Below, piece by piece: positions 1 to 5,690 of a stretch of 6,071 bases of DNA. The notes beneath the pieces are model-generated. The model was not told the DNA's origin. It saw only the letters and a program-made list of their open reading frames with translations, and did no database searches. Each line of letters begins with the position of its first letter. Position 1 is the stretch's first letter. The stretch covers positions 1 through 6,071 of the forward strand of contig JAKSCP010000046.1 in NCBI GenBank assembly GCA_022360535.1, read 5' to 3'. Origin of the DNA: Pseudomonadales bacterium (GTDB taxonomy: Bacteria > Pseudomonadota > Gammaproteobacteria > Pseudomonadales > Pseudohongiellaceae). The position numbers and the translations under genes were made by a program.

Positions 1-330
1 AATCTTGGTTCACTCTATTTCGAAGGCTCTGGCGTCGATCAAAGCACCGACCAGGGAATAGCCTGGTTTAGCGCCGCCGCGCGTGGGGGGCATGCTAATT
101 CCGCGTTTGCCCTGGCCAATATGTACAGCGATGGCGATCCAGTCTCCCGAGATTTAGCACTTTCTCACGCCTGGGCCAGCATGGCGGTGTTGCATGAACA
201 CGCGGAAGCAGAAGATTTCAGAGCCAACCTGGAAAGCAGGCTGAGTGATGAACAACTCAGTGAAGCCAGACGGACTTATGCCAGGTGGCAAATCACCCCG
301 CCCCAACTGCCTCAAACCCCAAACCCCTGA
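1..330 (+). CDS. Sel1-repeat (SLR/TPR-like) protein, C-terminal fragment
   Basis: The frame is open from the first base, so the gene starts outside the window; 109 codons and a TGA stop (328-330) remain. The visible protein carries Sel1-like repeat signatures: an LGSLYFEG segment followed by a GIAWFSAAARGGHANSAFALANMY segment type (residues about 2-42 of the fragment), then a second partial unit (SRDLALSHAWASMA) and a charged helical tail ending in a proline-rich stretch. Sel1 repeats are alpha-solenoid pairs of helices that act as protein-interaction scaffolds, often in the periplasm or envelope. The exact role cannot be told from this end, and any signal peptide lies outside the window. A Met at 121 is internal to a repeat and not a credible start. 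The family call is fairly firm; the function is unknown. Confidence 0.8.
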   Translation, partial: NLGSLYFEGSGVDQSTDQGIAWFSAAARGGHANSAFALANMYSDGDPVSRDLALSHAWASMAVLHEHAEAEDFRANLESRLSDEQLSEARRTYARWQITPPQLPQTPNP

Positions 331-354
331 CATTACCTGTGAGGTAATGGTTTT
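331..354 (+). terminator. Hairpin terminator after the Sel1 gene
   Basis: Directly after the TGA stop lies a perfect 7-bp inverted repeat, CATTACC (331-337) and GGTAATG (343-349), with a 5-nt loop, followed by G and four T (351-354). The stem is AT-rich and the T-run short, so termination may be leaky. It is the only candidate terminator between the Sel1 gene and the regulator. Confidence 0.55.
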
Positions 355-406
355 CACGAAACGTAGTCCCTAGAATGGTACTCTACGATCGAAAGCATTC
401 AGTCTC

Positions 407-411
407 AGGAG
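407..411 (+). promoter_or_regulatory. Shine-Dalgarno AGGAG fixing the XRE start at 417
   Basis: AGGAG sits 5 nt before the ATG at 417. The earlier in-frame ATG at 375 has no purine-rich site in front of it and overlaps a TAGAAT (371-376) that resembles a -10 box with no convincing -35. The shorter start is therefore preferred. Confidence 0.7.
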
Positions 412-416
412 TCCCC

Positions 417-1199
417 ATGTCTGCTGTCGGACCACTACTCAGCGAGTACCGCAAGCGTAACCGCTTGTCCCAACTGGAATTATCACTACTTGCCGACGTT
501 TCATCGCGGCATATCAGCTTCATTGAAACCGGCCGCACTAAACCCAGCCGAGCAATGCTGTTGCGTCTTGCTGATGTGCTGAATCTGCCCCATCAGGACA
601 GCAATCTATTGCTGAATTCGGGCGGCTATGCTCCGGCCTATAGCTCACTGGATTTGCACAGCGATGAAATGGAAGCGGTGCGAAATGCGCTGCATCTGAT
701 ACTCGAAAATCATAATCCCTATCCCGCTTTGGTGATGGACGGCTGTTATAACTTGTTGATGGCAAATCAGGCACAGCAAAAGCTGATGGCCTTGGGCCTT
801 GGCGATCTCAACGAGATACCCACCCGTAATCTGATGGAAGCACTATTTCGGGAAGACATGTTCCGCCCCCTCATTAGTAACTGGGACGAAGTAGCAAGCC
901 ACTTGTTGCGCAGGCTCCGCAAGCAGGTTCTAGCTTACGGCAATCCTGCTCATCAGGAGCTCTATGATCAATTAAGCAAGATGGATCCACCGCCAGGTTG
1001 GCAGCAACCGGAAGATTCCACTGAAGACGGACCGATGTTGACGGTAGATTTCAAAATGGGCGACCTGACTCTAAGCACATTCACTACCTTAAGTCAGTTT
1101 GGCTCGGCTTTGGATATCGGCATGGAAGAGCTGCTAATAGAAAGTTATTTTCCCGCGGACGAAAACACTCAAGCATTCTTCACCGCAAAAAGTAACTAG
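417..1199 (+). CDS. XRE-family transcriptional regulator with MmyB/MltR-like ligand-binding domain
   Basis: This predicted 260-residue cytoplasmic DNA-binding regulator has an N-terminal helix-turn-helix at about residues 5-58. The RLSQLELSLLADVSSRHIS segment is followed by FIETGRTKPS, the typical recognition helix and turn of the XRE/Cro fold. Residues about 98-250 (starting NPYPALVMDGCYNLLMAN) match the PAS-like MmyB/MltR ligand-binding domain, which in characterised relatives can hold a fatty-acid-like ligand. Length is normal for this two-domain family. The ATG at 417 is chosen because of the AGGAG 5 nt upstream; the in-frame ATG at 375 would add 14 unconserved-looking residues. The gene converges on the MBL-fold gene and shares a CTAG at the stop codons. 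Regulation of the neighbouring acyl-CoA genes or of itself is only a guess from proximity and the possible lipid-like ligand; no operator was recognised. Confidence 0.88.
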   Translation: MSAVGPLLSEYRKRNRLSQLELSLLADVSSRHISFIETGRTKPSRAMLLRLADVLNLPHQDSNLLLNSGGYAPAYSSLDLHSDEMEAVRNALHLILENHNPYPALVMDGCYNLLMANQAQQKLMALGLGDLNEIPTRNLMEALFREDMFRPLISNWDEVASHLLRRLRKQVLAYGNPAHQELYDQLSKMDPPPGWQQPEDSTEDGPMLTVDFKMGDLTLSTFTTLSQFGSALDIGMEELLIESYFPADENTQAFFTAKSN

Positions 1200-2044
1200 T
1201 TAGCCGAGTTACGCTCCGCTTCCAGTTTAGATTGCGCTTGGCGCGCCTTTAACTCTAGGTACGCCGCCCAGCTCTCCGGGTCGACAAACGGATGGGGATC
1301 ACCGTCTTGCCTATTCTGTAGCATCTCGTTGCGCGCAAAAATGTCATCCTCTTCTGCATGCACTGGTAAATGCACTTCTATGCCCTGTATCTGCTGCAGG
1401 CGTTGGATAGTAGCCAGGTACTGTTCCGCTGCTTCAACTCCTTCAAAGTCCATGCTGGGTCCACCAAAGATGAAAGCCTCACGGGGATAGCCATTATCGT
1501 AGACGGTAAAAGACGTTGAGAGTACACCTGGTGTCTCGCCAGGGGTTTGCAGAAATCGAAGCCTGGTCCGACCCAGATTCAGTGTACTGCCGTCGTTGGC
1601 AGAGAGGTGGCGAATCGGCTTGGGGTATTCCCTGAAAACTGCAGGTTGTTCTGTCATCGCCCAATCCTGTTCTGTCATCATGGTTACCGCACTAAACCCC
1701 TGCTGCAGCTTGATGGCACCACCGATATGATCATAGTGAGCATGGGAGCCGATTAAATAGCGAATATCATTGGGGTCGAATCCCAGTTCACGGATATTCT
1801 CTATAAGTATGTCGGTATGTCCTTCGTAGAGCGCATCAAAAACAATCAGACCCTGGTCTGTCACTAACAGCCAGGACGAAACCCATTTAGCTCCGATATA
1901 GTAAAGATTATCGAAAACCTGGAACGGTGTTACCCGTTGTTGTTCCGGGTCGTGCAGTTCCTCCTGGGCCGAAGCACCTAGCGGAATGGCGATAATCAAC
2001 AGGGACAGCAGTATTACGCGTATCCTATTTTGAAGAGTTGTCAT
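1196..2044 (-). CDS. Exported metallo-beta-lactamase-fold hydrolase (B3-like) with altered zinc site
   Basis: This 282-residue MBL-fold protein begins with a signal peptide: basic N-region (QNRIR), hydrophobic core at residues 9-22 and a GASA|QE cleavage site near residue 26. It should therefore act in the periplasm. The first zinc motif is intact as HAHYDH (H101, H103, D105, H106). The position normally reading TPGHTPG reads TPGETPG, with Glu at residue 170 in place of the usual zinc His, and a late His occurs in LPVHAEED (H229). Overall order and length resemble subclass B3-like enzymes, but substrate is unknown and beta-lactamase activity should not be assumed. The ATG at 2044 has AAGGA 9 nt upstream; a longer in-frame TTG at 2065 would overlap that site. 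It lies 34 bp after the acyl-CoA dehydrogenase and is probably the last gene of the run. Its 3' end overlaps the convergent regulator by 4 bp, with no terminator visible. Confidence 0.88.
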   Translation of the reverse strand: MTTLQNRIRVILLSLLIIAIPLGASAQEELHDPEQQRVTPFQVFDNLYYIGAKWVSSWLLVTDQGLIVFDALYEGHTDILIENIRELGFDPNDIRYLIGSHAHYDHIGGAIKLQQGFSAVTMMTEQDWAMTEQPAVFREYPKPIRHLSANDGSTLNLGRTRLRFLQTPGETPGVLSTSFTVYDNGYPREAFIFGGPSMDFEGVEAAEQYLATIQRLQQIQGIEVHLPVHAEEDDIFARNEMLQNRQDGDPHPFVDPESWAAYLELKARQAQSKLEAERNSAN

Positions 2045-2053
2045 AAAGTCAGT

Positions 2054-2058
2054 TCCTT
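2054..2058 (-). promoter_or_regulatory. Shine-Dalgarno AAGGA fixing the MBL start at 2044
   Basis: On the minus strand AAGGA precedes the ATG at 2044 with a 9-nt spacer. The alternative TTG at 2065 lies upstream of this site, so using it would place the Shine-Dalgarno inside the coding region. The ATG start also gives a better-shaped signal peptide. Confidence 0.6.
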
Positions 2059-2078
2059 TTTGCAATCCCGATTCGCTA

Positions 2079-3245
2079 CTAGTATGAACGAGGCAATCCT
2101 AATTCATGCTCTGCAAGATAATTAAGAATCATTTCTTGCGAGATAGGCGCCAGCTTCATCAGCCTGGCTTCGCGCCAATAGCGTTCTACATGAAATTCTC
2201 TGGCGTACCCAAAACCACCATGGGTCTGGATAGCCTGGTCAGCGGCAAAAAACCCGGCTTCAGCAGCCAGCCATTTCGCCATGTTTGCTTCTGCACCACA
2301 AGCTTGATTCTGATCCAGCAGTGAGGCCGCTTTTTTAATCATTAGATCCGCAGCTTGCAATTTGGTATGGGCTTCAGCAAGTGGAAACGCGATTCCCTGG
2401 TTCTTACCGATTGGCCGATCAAACACTACGCGTTCATTGGCATAGTTTACCGCTCGTCTCAAGGCAGCCTTGCCGATTCCCACTGCTTCTGCCGCAATTA
2501 GAATCCTTTCGGCATTCAGGCCATCCAACAGATACTTGAATCCCTGTCCTTCCTCCCCGATCCGGTCGGTGACAGAAACTTCAAGATCGTCATAGACCAC
2601 TTCACAGGTACGTACCGCATTACGCCCGAGCTTGGGAATCGGTGAGATAGACACCTCTGGCTTATCAAGCTCCGCCAGTAACAGCGTCATGCCTTCTGTT
2701 TTACGCGCCACCTGCTCTTTTGGTGTTGTACGAACCAGCAACAGCACACGCTCGGATTCGAGCGCTTTGGTGGTCCAAACCTTTCGACCTTTAACAAGGT
2801 AATGGTCACCTTCCATACGAGCGGAGGTTTCGATCGAAGTGGTATCGCTGCCAGCATTGGGTTCCGTCACTCCGAAGGCTACCTGCAATTCACCTTTGGC
2901 GACGGCCGGCAGATACTTTTGCTTCATCTCCTCACTGCCATGTCTTACCACGGGGTGCATACCGAAGATGGAAAGATGCAGTGGTGTGGCGCCATTCATG
3001 GCCGCTCCAGAAGCAGCCACTTCTTCCAGCACGATTGCTGCTTCAGCGATTCCCTTACCTGAGCCACCGTAGGCCTCCGGTATGGCAATTCCAAGCCAGC
3101 CAGCATCTGCCATGGCGGCAAAGAAATCCTGGGGATACATCCCTTCCCGGTCGCAACGTTCCCAGTACTCATCAGGAAAATCCAGGCAGAGGCGACGGAC
3201 AGATTCTCTTATCAATGACCTCTCTTCGCTGTCCTGAGTCTCCAT
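2079..3245 (-). CDS. Acyl-CoA dehydrogenase (FadE-like, FAD-dependent)
   Basis: This 388-residue cytoplasmic flavoprotein of normal family length should introduce a double bond at C2-C3 of an acyl-CoA and pass electrons to ETF. The N-terminal helical domain covers residues about 5-120. The first family signature reads GVTEPNAGSDTTS (125-137) and the second QTHGGFGYAREFHVERYWRE (340-359). The canonical catalytic Glu of the MCAD/SCAD type would fall near residue 366, but the sequence there is KLAPISQE, with Pro at the aligned position. A Glu at 246 (GLNAERIL) lies where isovaleryl-CoA and long-chain dehydrogenases place theirs, which favours a branched or bulky substrate; this alignment was made by eye. 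The C-terminus GLPRSY is typical of a FadE subgroup. The ATG follows the lyase stop by 16 bp with only a weak ribosome-binding site, suggesting translational coupling. The exact substrate is unknown. Confidence 0.93.
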   Translation of the reverse strand: METQDSEERSLIRESVRRLCLDFPDEYWERCDREGMYPQDFFAAMADAGWLGIAIPEAYGGSGKGIAEAAIVLEEVAASGAAMNGATPLHLSIFGMHPVVRHGSEEMKQKYLPAVAKGELQVAFGVTEPNAGSDTTSIETSARMEGDHYLVKGRKVWTTKALESERVLLLVRTTPKEQVARKTEGMTLLLAELDKPEVSISPIPKLGRNAVRTCEVVYDDLEVSVTDRIGEEGQGFKYLLDGLNAERILIAAEAVGIGKAALRRAVNYANERVVFDRPIGKNQGIAFPLAEAHTKLQAADLMIKKAASLLDQNQACGAEANMAKWLAAEAGFFAADQAIQTHGGFGYAREFHVERYWREARLMKLAPISQEMILNYLAEHELGLPRSY

Positions 3246-3261
3246 GCTGTCTGTTCAGTTC

Positions 3262-4182
3262 TTAGCCAGTTTGACCTGTGATATGCGCAGCCAGAGCAAT
3301 TATCTGTCTGGCTCTTTTCAGATGAGGAACGTCGACCATCTGCCCTTTGAATGAAAACGCCATCTTGCCTTGCGCCTCAGCTTCCTGGAAGGCTGCTATC
3401 AATGCATGGGCTTCATCTATTGCTTGTTTGGAAGGTGTAAAAGACTCATTAACAATTTCAATTTGATCAGGATGTATTGTGATTTTCCCCGTAAAGCCCA
3501 TATCCGCGGCATCATGGCATTCTTTTTTCAGGCCTTTGTGATTTTTAAAATCGACGTAGACTGCATCAACTGGTTGAACCTCCGCTGCTGCGGCTGCAAG
3601 CAGACAGGTGGCACGCACAAAAGAAAATACTTCAAGATAGTTACCGGCACTATCACGCTTGGCCCTGGCGCCAAGTGCCCCAGATAAGTCTTCAGCTCCC
3701 CAGGTAATAGCATCTACCCGAGGATTGCGCGCCATTTCATGGAGATGGAATACAGCTTCAGGTACTTCTGTTCCAATAAGCACCAGGGATGTTGAACCTT
3801 CAGTCACCCCTTTGTCCCGCTCTAAAGCCGTCACTACCTGATCGATGGCATCTACATTTGAGCGTGTAACCACTTTAGGTAATACCAATCCATCGGGGCC
3901 TGCCGCGATGACGGCTTCCAGATCTTCCCTGCCCCATGCTGAGTCTTGAGGATTGATCCGCACCAGGCATTCCTGCTTACCAAATTCGGCGCCGCTCACC
4001 CATTCCACTACGGCGTCGCGAGCTGACTCCTTATTGTCCGCGGTTACGGAATCCTCAAGATCAAGAATCAGGGAGTCCGCCACAGATGCCAGAGCCTTCT
4101 CGAACATGCGGTCATTGCCACCGGGTACGAAATGTAAAGATCGCCGCGGGCCTTTCGTCCCGACTTTAGCCTTAACTGCCAC
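3262..4182 (-). CDS. CitE-like CoA-ester lyase (HpcH/HpaI superfamily)
   Basis: This 306-residue TIM-barrel enzyme of the citrate-lyase-beta-like family is expected to cleave a beta-hydroxyacyl-CoA (citramalyl-, malyl- or HMG-CoA type) into acetyl-CoA and a keto acid with Mg2+. Visible family landmarks in order are RRSLHFVPGGNDRM (13-26), LDLEDSV (40-46), the CoA/substrate Arg in VRINP (R75), LPKV (101-104), the metal-ligand Glu in IGTE (E139), WGAEDLSGALGA with metal-ligand Asp (D165), and GFTGKITIHPDQI (229-241). The 26-residue spacing between E139 and D165 fits the metal pair of characterised CitE-like lyases as I recall them. It stands alone, without the alpha and gamma subunits of citrate lyase, so it is not citrate lyase itself. 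The start is GTG with a GGGAAG-like site upstream. It lies 56 bp after the MaoC gene and 16 bp before the dehydrogenase. The specific substrate is inferred from neighbours only. Confidence 0.9.
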   Translation of the reverse strand: MAVKAKVGTKGPRRSLHFVPGGNDRMFEKALASVADSLILDLEDSVTADNKESARDAVVEWVSGAEFGKQECLVRINPQDSAWGREDLEAVIAAGPDGLVLPKVVTRSNVDAIDQVVTALERDKGVTEGSTSLVLIGTEVPEAVFHLHEMARNPRVDAITWGAEDLSGALGARAKRDSAGNYLEVFSFVRATCLLAAAAAEVQPVDAVYVDFKNHKGLKKECHDAADMGFTGKITIHPDQIEIVNESFTPSKQAIDEAHALIAAFQEAEAQGKMAFSFKGQMVDVPHLKRARQIIALAAHITGQTG

Positions 4183-4238
4183 TCTGTCTTCCCGTCACCG
4201 ACTCGATTAAAGCAAGTGCATTCACTTCCTTCACTTTT

Positions 4239-4694
4239 CTAACCTGCGCTTCCCCGCAACATCATTGCTTTTCGAATACACTCGCAAACCAATTCATTCC
4301 GCTGATTCACGGCGGTGTGTCTGAACCACACAATACCCCGATCAGGCTTGGATCTGGATTCGCGTTTTTCCTGCACTTCTGTTCTAAACTTAAGCGTATC
4401 ACCAATAAACACCGGATTGGGGAATTCCGTTTTTTCCATCCCCAGATTACCTAGCGTGGTGCCCAGTGTTGTGTCCTCTACCGATACGCCTATCAATAAG
4501 CCGAGGGTATAAAGACTGTTAACGATGATCTGCCCGTAAGGACTGGCCGCAGCAAACTCCTCATCGAGATGCAGTGGTTGTGGATTGCGCGTCATCAAAC
4601 AAAACTGCCGATTGTGTTCCTGGCTGATTTCCTGGTCAGGCAGATGTTCGAAGGTCATGCCCACCTCCAGTTGATCAAAATATTTACCTGCCAC
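4239..4694 (-). CDS. MaoC-family hot-dog enoyl-CoA hydratase/dehydratase
   Basis: This 151-residue single hot-dog protein is expected to add water to, or remove it from, a CoA thioester (an R-type enoyl-CoA hydratase). The hydratase motif region reads TRNPQPLHLDEEFAAASPYGQ (35-55). The His (H42) is present, but the usual Gly-Asp before the Asn-Pro is replaced by Arg-Asn, a variant I associate with mesaconyl-/itaconyl-CoA hydratase-like MaoC proteins next to CitE-like lyases. A second landmark, EFPNPVFIGDTLKFRTEV (90-107), is the central strand region, followed by KRESRSKPDRGIV (110-122). The start is GTG with GAGG 5 nt upstream (4700-4703 on the complement). It is first in the minus-strand run, immediately upstream of the lyase that would use its hydroxyacyl-CoA product. 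Which enoyl-CoA it uses cannot be read from sequence alone. Confidence 0.88.
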   Translation of the reverse strand: MAGKYFDQLEVGMTFEHLPDQEISQEHNRQFCLMTRNPQPLHLDEEFAAASPYGQIIVNSLYTLGLLIGVSVEDTTLGTTLGNLGMEKTEFPNPVFIGDTLKFRTEVQEKRESRSKPDRGIVWFRHTAVNQRNELVCECIRKAMMLRGSAG

Positions 4695-4800
4695 TGTGAC
4701 CTCACATTCTTATGGTAGTCGGTGCATGGCATTGTAGTGGCAGTTTTGCTCGGCTTCCATTACATTCATCTCAGCCAAAAACTGAGAGGAATATATTGAA
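4695..4800. promoter_or_regulatory. Divergent promoter region between the two hydratase genes
   Basis: This 106-bp stretch separates two divergently read, functionally related genes and must hold the promoters and 5' leaders of both. No strong sigma-70 pair stands out. On the minus strand TGTAAT (complement of 4759-4764) is a fair -10 without a good -35; on the plus strand TACATT at 4761-4766 is weaker. The two overlap, which would make the promoters mutually exclusive or co-regulated. No clear operator palindrome was recognised apart from the leader hairpin at 4769-4787. Confidence 0.5.
4769..4787 (+). promoter_or_regulatory. Leader hairpin overlapping the ribosome-binding site of the 4801 gene
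   Basis: TCTCAG (4769-4774) and CTGAGA (4782-4787) form a perfect 6-bp stem with a 7-nt A-rich loop. The 3' arm covers the first bases of the Shine-Dalgarno AGAGGA (4785-4790), which lies 10 nt before the ATG at 4801. Folding could reduce translation, or the palindrome could be a protein site. The stem is short, so it may be chance. Confidence 0.3.
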
Positions 4801-5646
4801 ATGAGCGAGGCATGGCAGGAGTGGATTGGACGCCAACAGCAGGTGGATGACCACATCCGAGAGTCCACACTACTAGCCATGGGCGCGACACTGGATGGGA
4901 TTCAACAGGATTTTTCCCGCAATGGAATCGTTCCTGCCCTCTGGCATTGGTTATATTTTCTCGACAAGGCTCCACAGACGCAATTAGCTAATGACGGCCA
5001 TGAGAAAAGAGGAAATTTCCTGCCACCCGTTCCCTTACCAAGAAGGATGTGGGCCGCCAGCAAGCTAAAGTTTCACTCCCCATTGCGTGTTGATGAGCAA
5101 GCGAGACGCGAATCAACTATAAAATCCATTGAAACTAAAGAGGGTAAAAGCGGATCACTGGTATTCGTAACCGTCGACCATCATGTGCATGGATCTAAGC
5201 AACTGGCGATTAGCGAAGAACAAACCATCGTCTATCGAGATCATTCAAAGGACAACAGCAAAGTTACTGGCAGAAAAGTCGAGGAATCAGCCGACTTCGA
5301 AAAGACAATTGCCCCGGACATCCTGCTGCTGTTTCGCTATTCATCACTAACATTCAACGCCCACAGAATCCACTACGACAGGGACTACGCCACCGACACT
5401 GAGGGCTATCCAGGCTTGATCGTGCATGGACCACTGATGGCGACACTGTTGGTAGGCGCACTTCAGGAACAGCATCCCGATAAGAAACTTGAGAGTTTCG
5501 AATTTAGAGCAATGAAGCCAGTGTTCGATCTGGCGCCCTTTAAAGTCTGTGGAAGAAATCCAGATGATGAAGGTAACGCCAAGCTGTGGATAGCAGATTC
5601 CGACAACGAGTTGTGCATGCAAGCCACCGCAAAACTTAAAATTTGA
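4801..5646 (+). CDS. Double hot-dog hydratase, mesaconyl-C4-CoA hydratase / FAS1-like dehydratase family
   Basis: This 281-residue protein has two hot-dog halves: a MaoC-like N-terminal domain (about 10-150, with LPPVPLPRRMWAASKLKFH at 74-92) and a catalytic C-terminal domain (about 165-281). The latter carries the family hallmark SSLTFNAHRIHYDRDYA (181-197) and EGYPGLIVHGP (201-211); N186, H188, H191 and D193 are the likely active-site residues. The family includes mesaconyl-C4-CoA hydratase of the Chloroflexus 3-hydroxypropionate bicycle, which makes citramalyl-CoA, and HTD2-like 3-hydroxyacyl thioester dehydratases. The divergent neighbour cluster with a CitE-like lyase makes hydration of mesaconyl-CoA or a similar enoyl-CoA the leading inference. 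The ATG is preceded by AGAGGA at a 10-nt spacing, slightly long. No terminator follows, and only 44 bp separate its stop from the tRNA 5' end, so transcripts may run into the tRNA. Confidence 0.87.
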   Translation: MSEAWQEWIGRQQQVDDHIRESTLLAMGATLDGIQQDFSRNGIVPALWHWLYFLDKAPQTQLANDGHEKRGNFLPPVPLPRRMWAASKLKFHSPLRVDEQARRESTIKSIETKEGKSGSLVFVTVDHHVHGSKQLAISEEQTIVYRDHSKDNSKVTGRKVEESADFEKTIAPDILLLFRYSSLTFNAHRIHYDRDYATDTEGYPGLIVHGPLMATLLVGALQEQHPDKKLESFEFRAMKPVFDLAPFKVCGRNPDDEGNAKLWIADSDNELCMQATAKLKI

Positions 5647-5671
5647 GGGATTCTTCCCAGGCCACAGCGTG

Positions 5672-5690
5672 TGCTATCATGCGCGCCTCC
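5672..5690 (+). promoter_or_regulatory. Extended -10 promoter of the tRNA-Ser gene
   Basis: TGC (5672-5674) followed by TATCAT (5675-5680) is an extended -10 element with five of six consensus bases. It is followed by a GC-rich discriminator, GCGCGCC (5681-5687), of the kind seen at stringently controlled stable-RNA promoters. Transcription would begin near 5687, just before GGAGAGA at 5691. The -35 (TTCTTC, 5651-5656) is poor. The position argues that the mature tRNA 5' end was, or is, 5691. Confidence 0.6.

Noticed and set aside
375..416. Longer start for the XRE regulator at ATG 375
   Set aside because: There is no ribosome-binding site before 375 and a good AGGAG directly before ATG 417. 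The 14 extra residues do not belong to the HTH domain.
1196..2044. Antibiotic-resistance metallo-beta-lactamase
   Set aside because: Only the general fold and part of the zinc motif match. The middle zinc His is Glu and the context is metabolic, so resistance cannot be claimed.
2045..2065. Longer TTG start for the MBL-fold protein at 2065
   Set aside because: It would put the AAGGA Shine-Dalgarno within the coding region and add acidic and polar residues before the signal peptide.
3262..4182. Citrate lyase beta subunit proper (citrate fermentation)
   Set aside because: No citrate lyase alpha, gamma or ligase genes are present, and the neighbours are acyl-CoA enzymes. A stand-alone CitE-like CoA-ester lyase fits better.
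4183..4238. Small inverted repeat (AAGTG/CACTT on the minus strand) between the MaoC and lyase genes
   Set aside because: It is only 5 bp with no T-run and lies within an apparent operon; likely chance.
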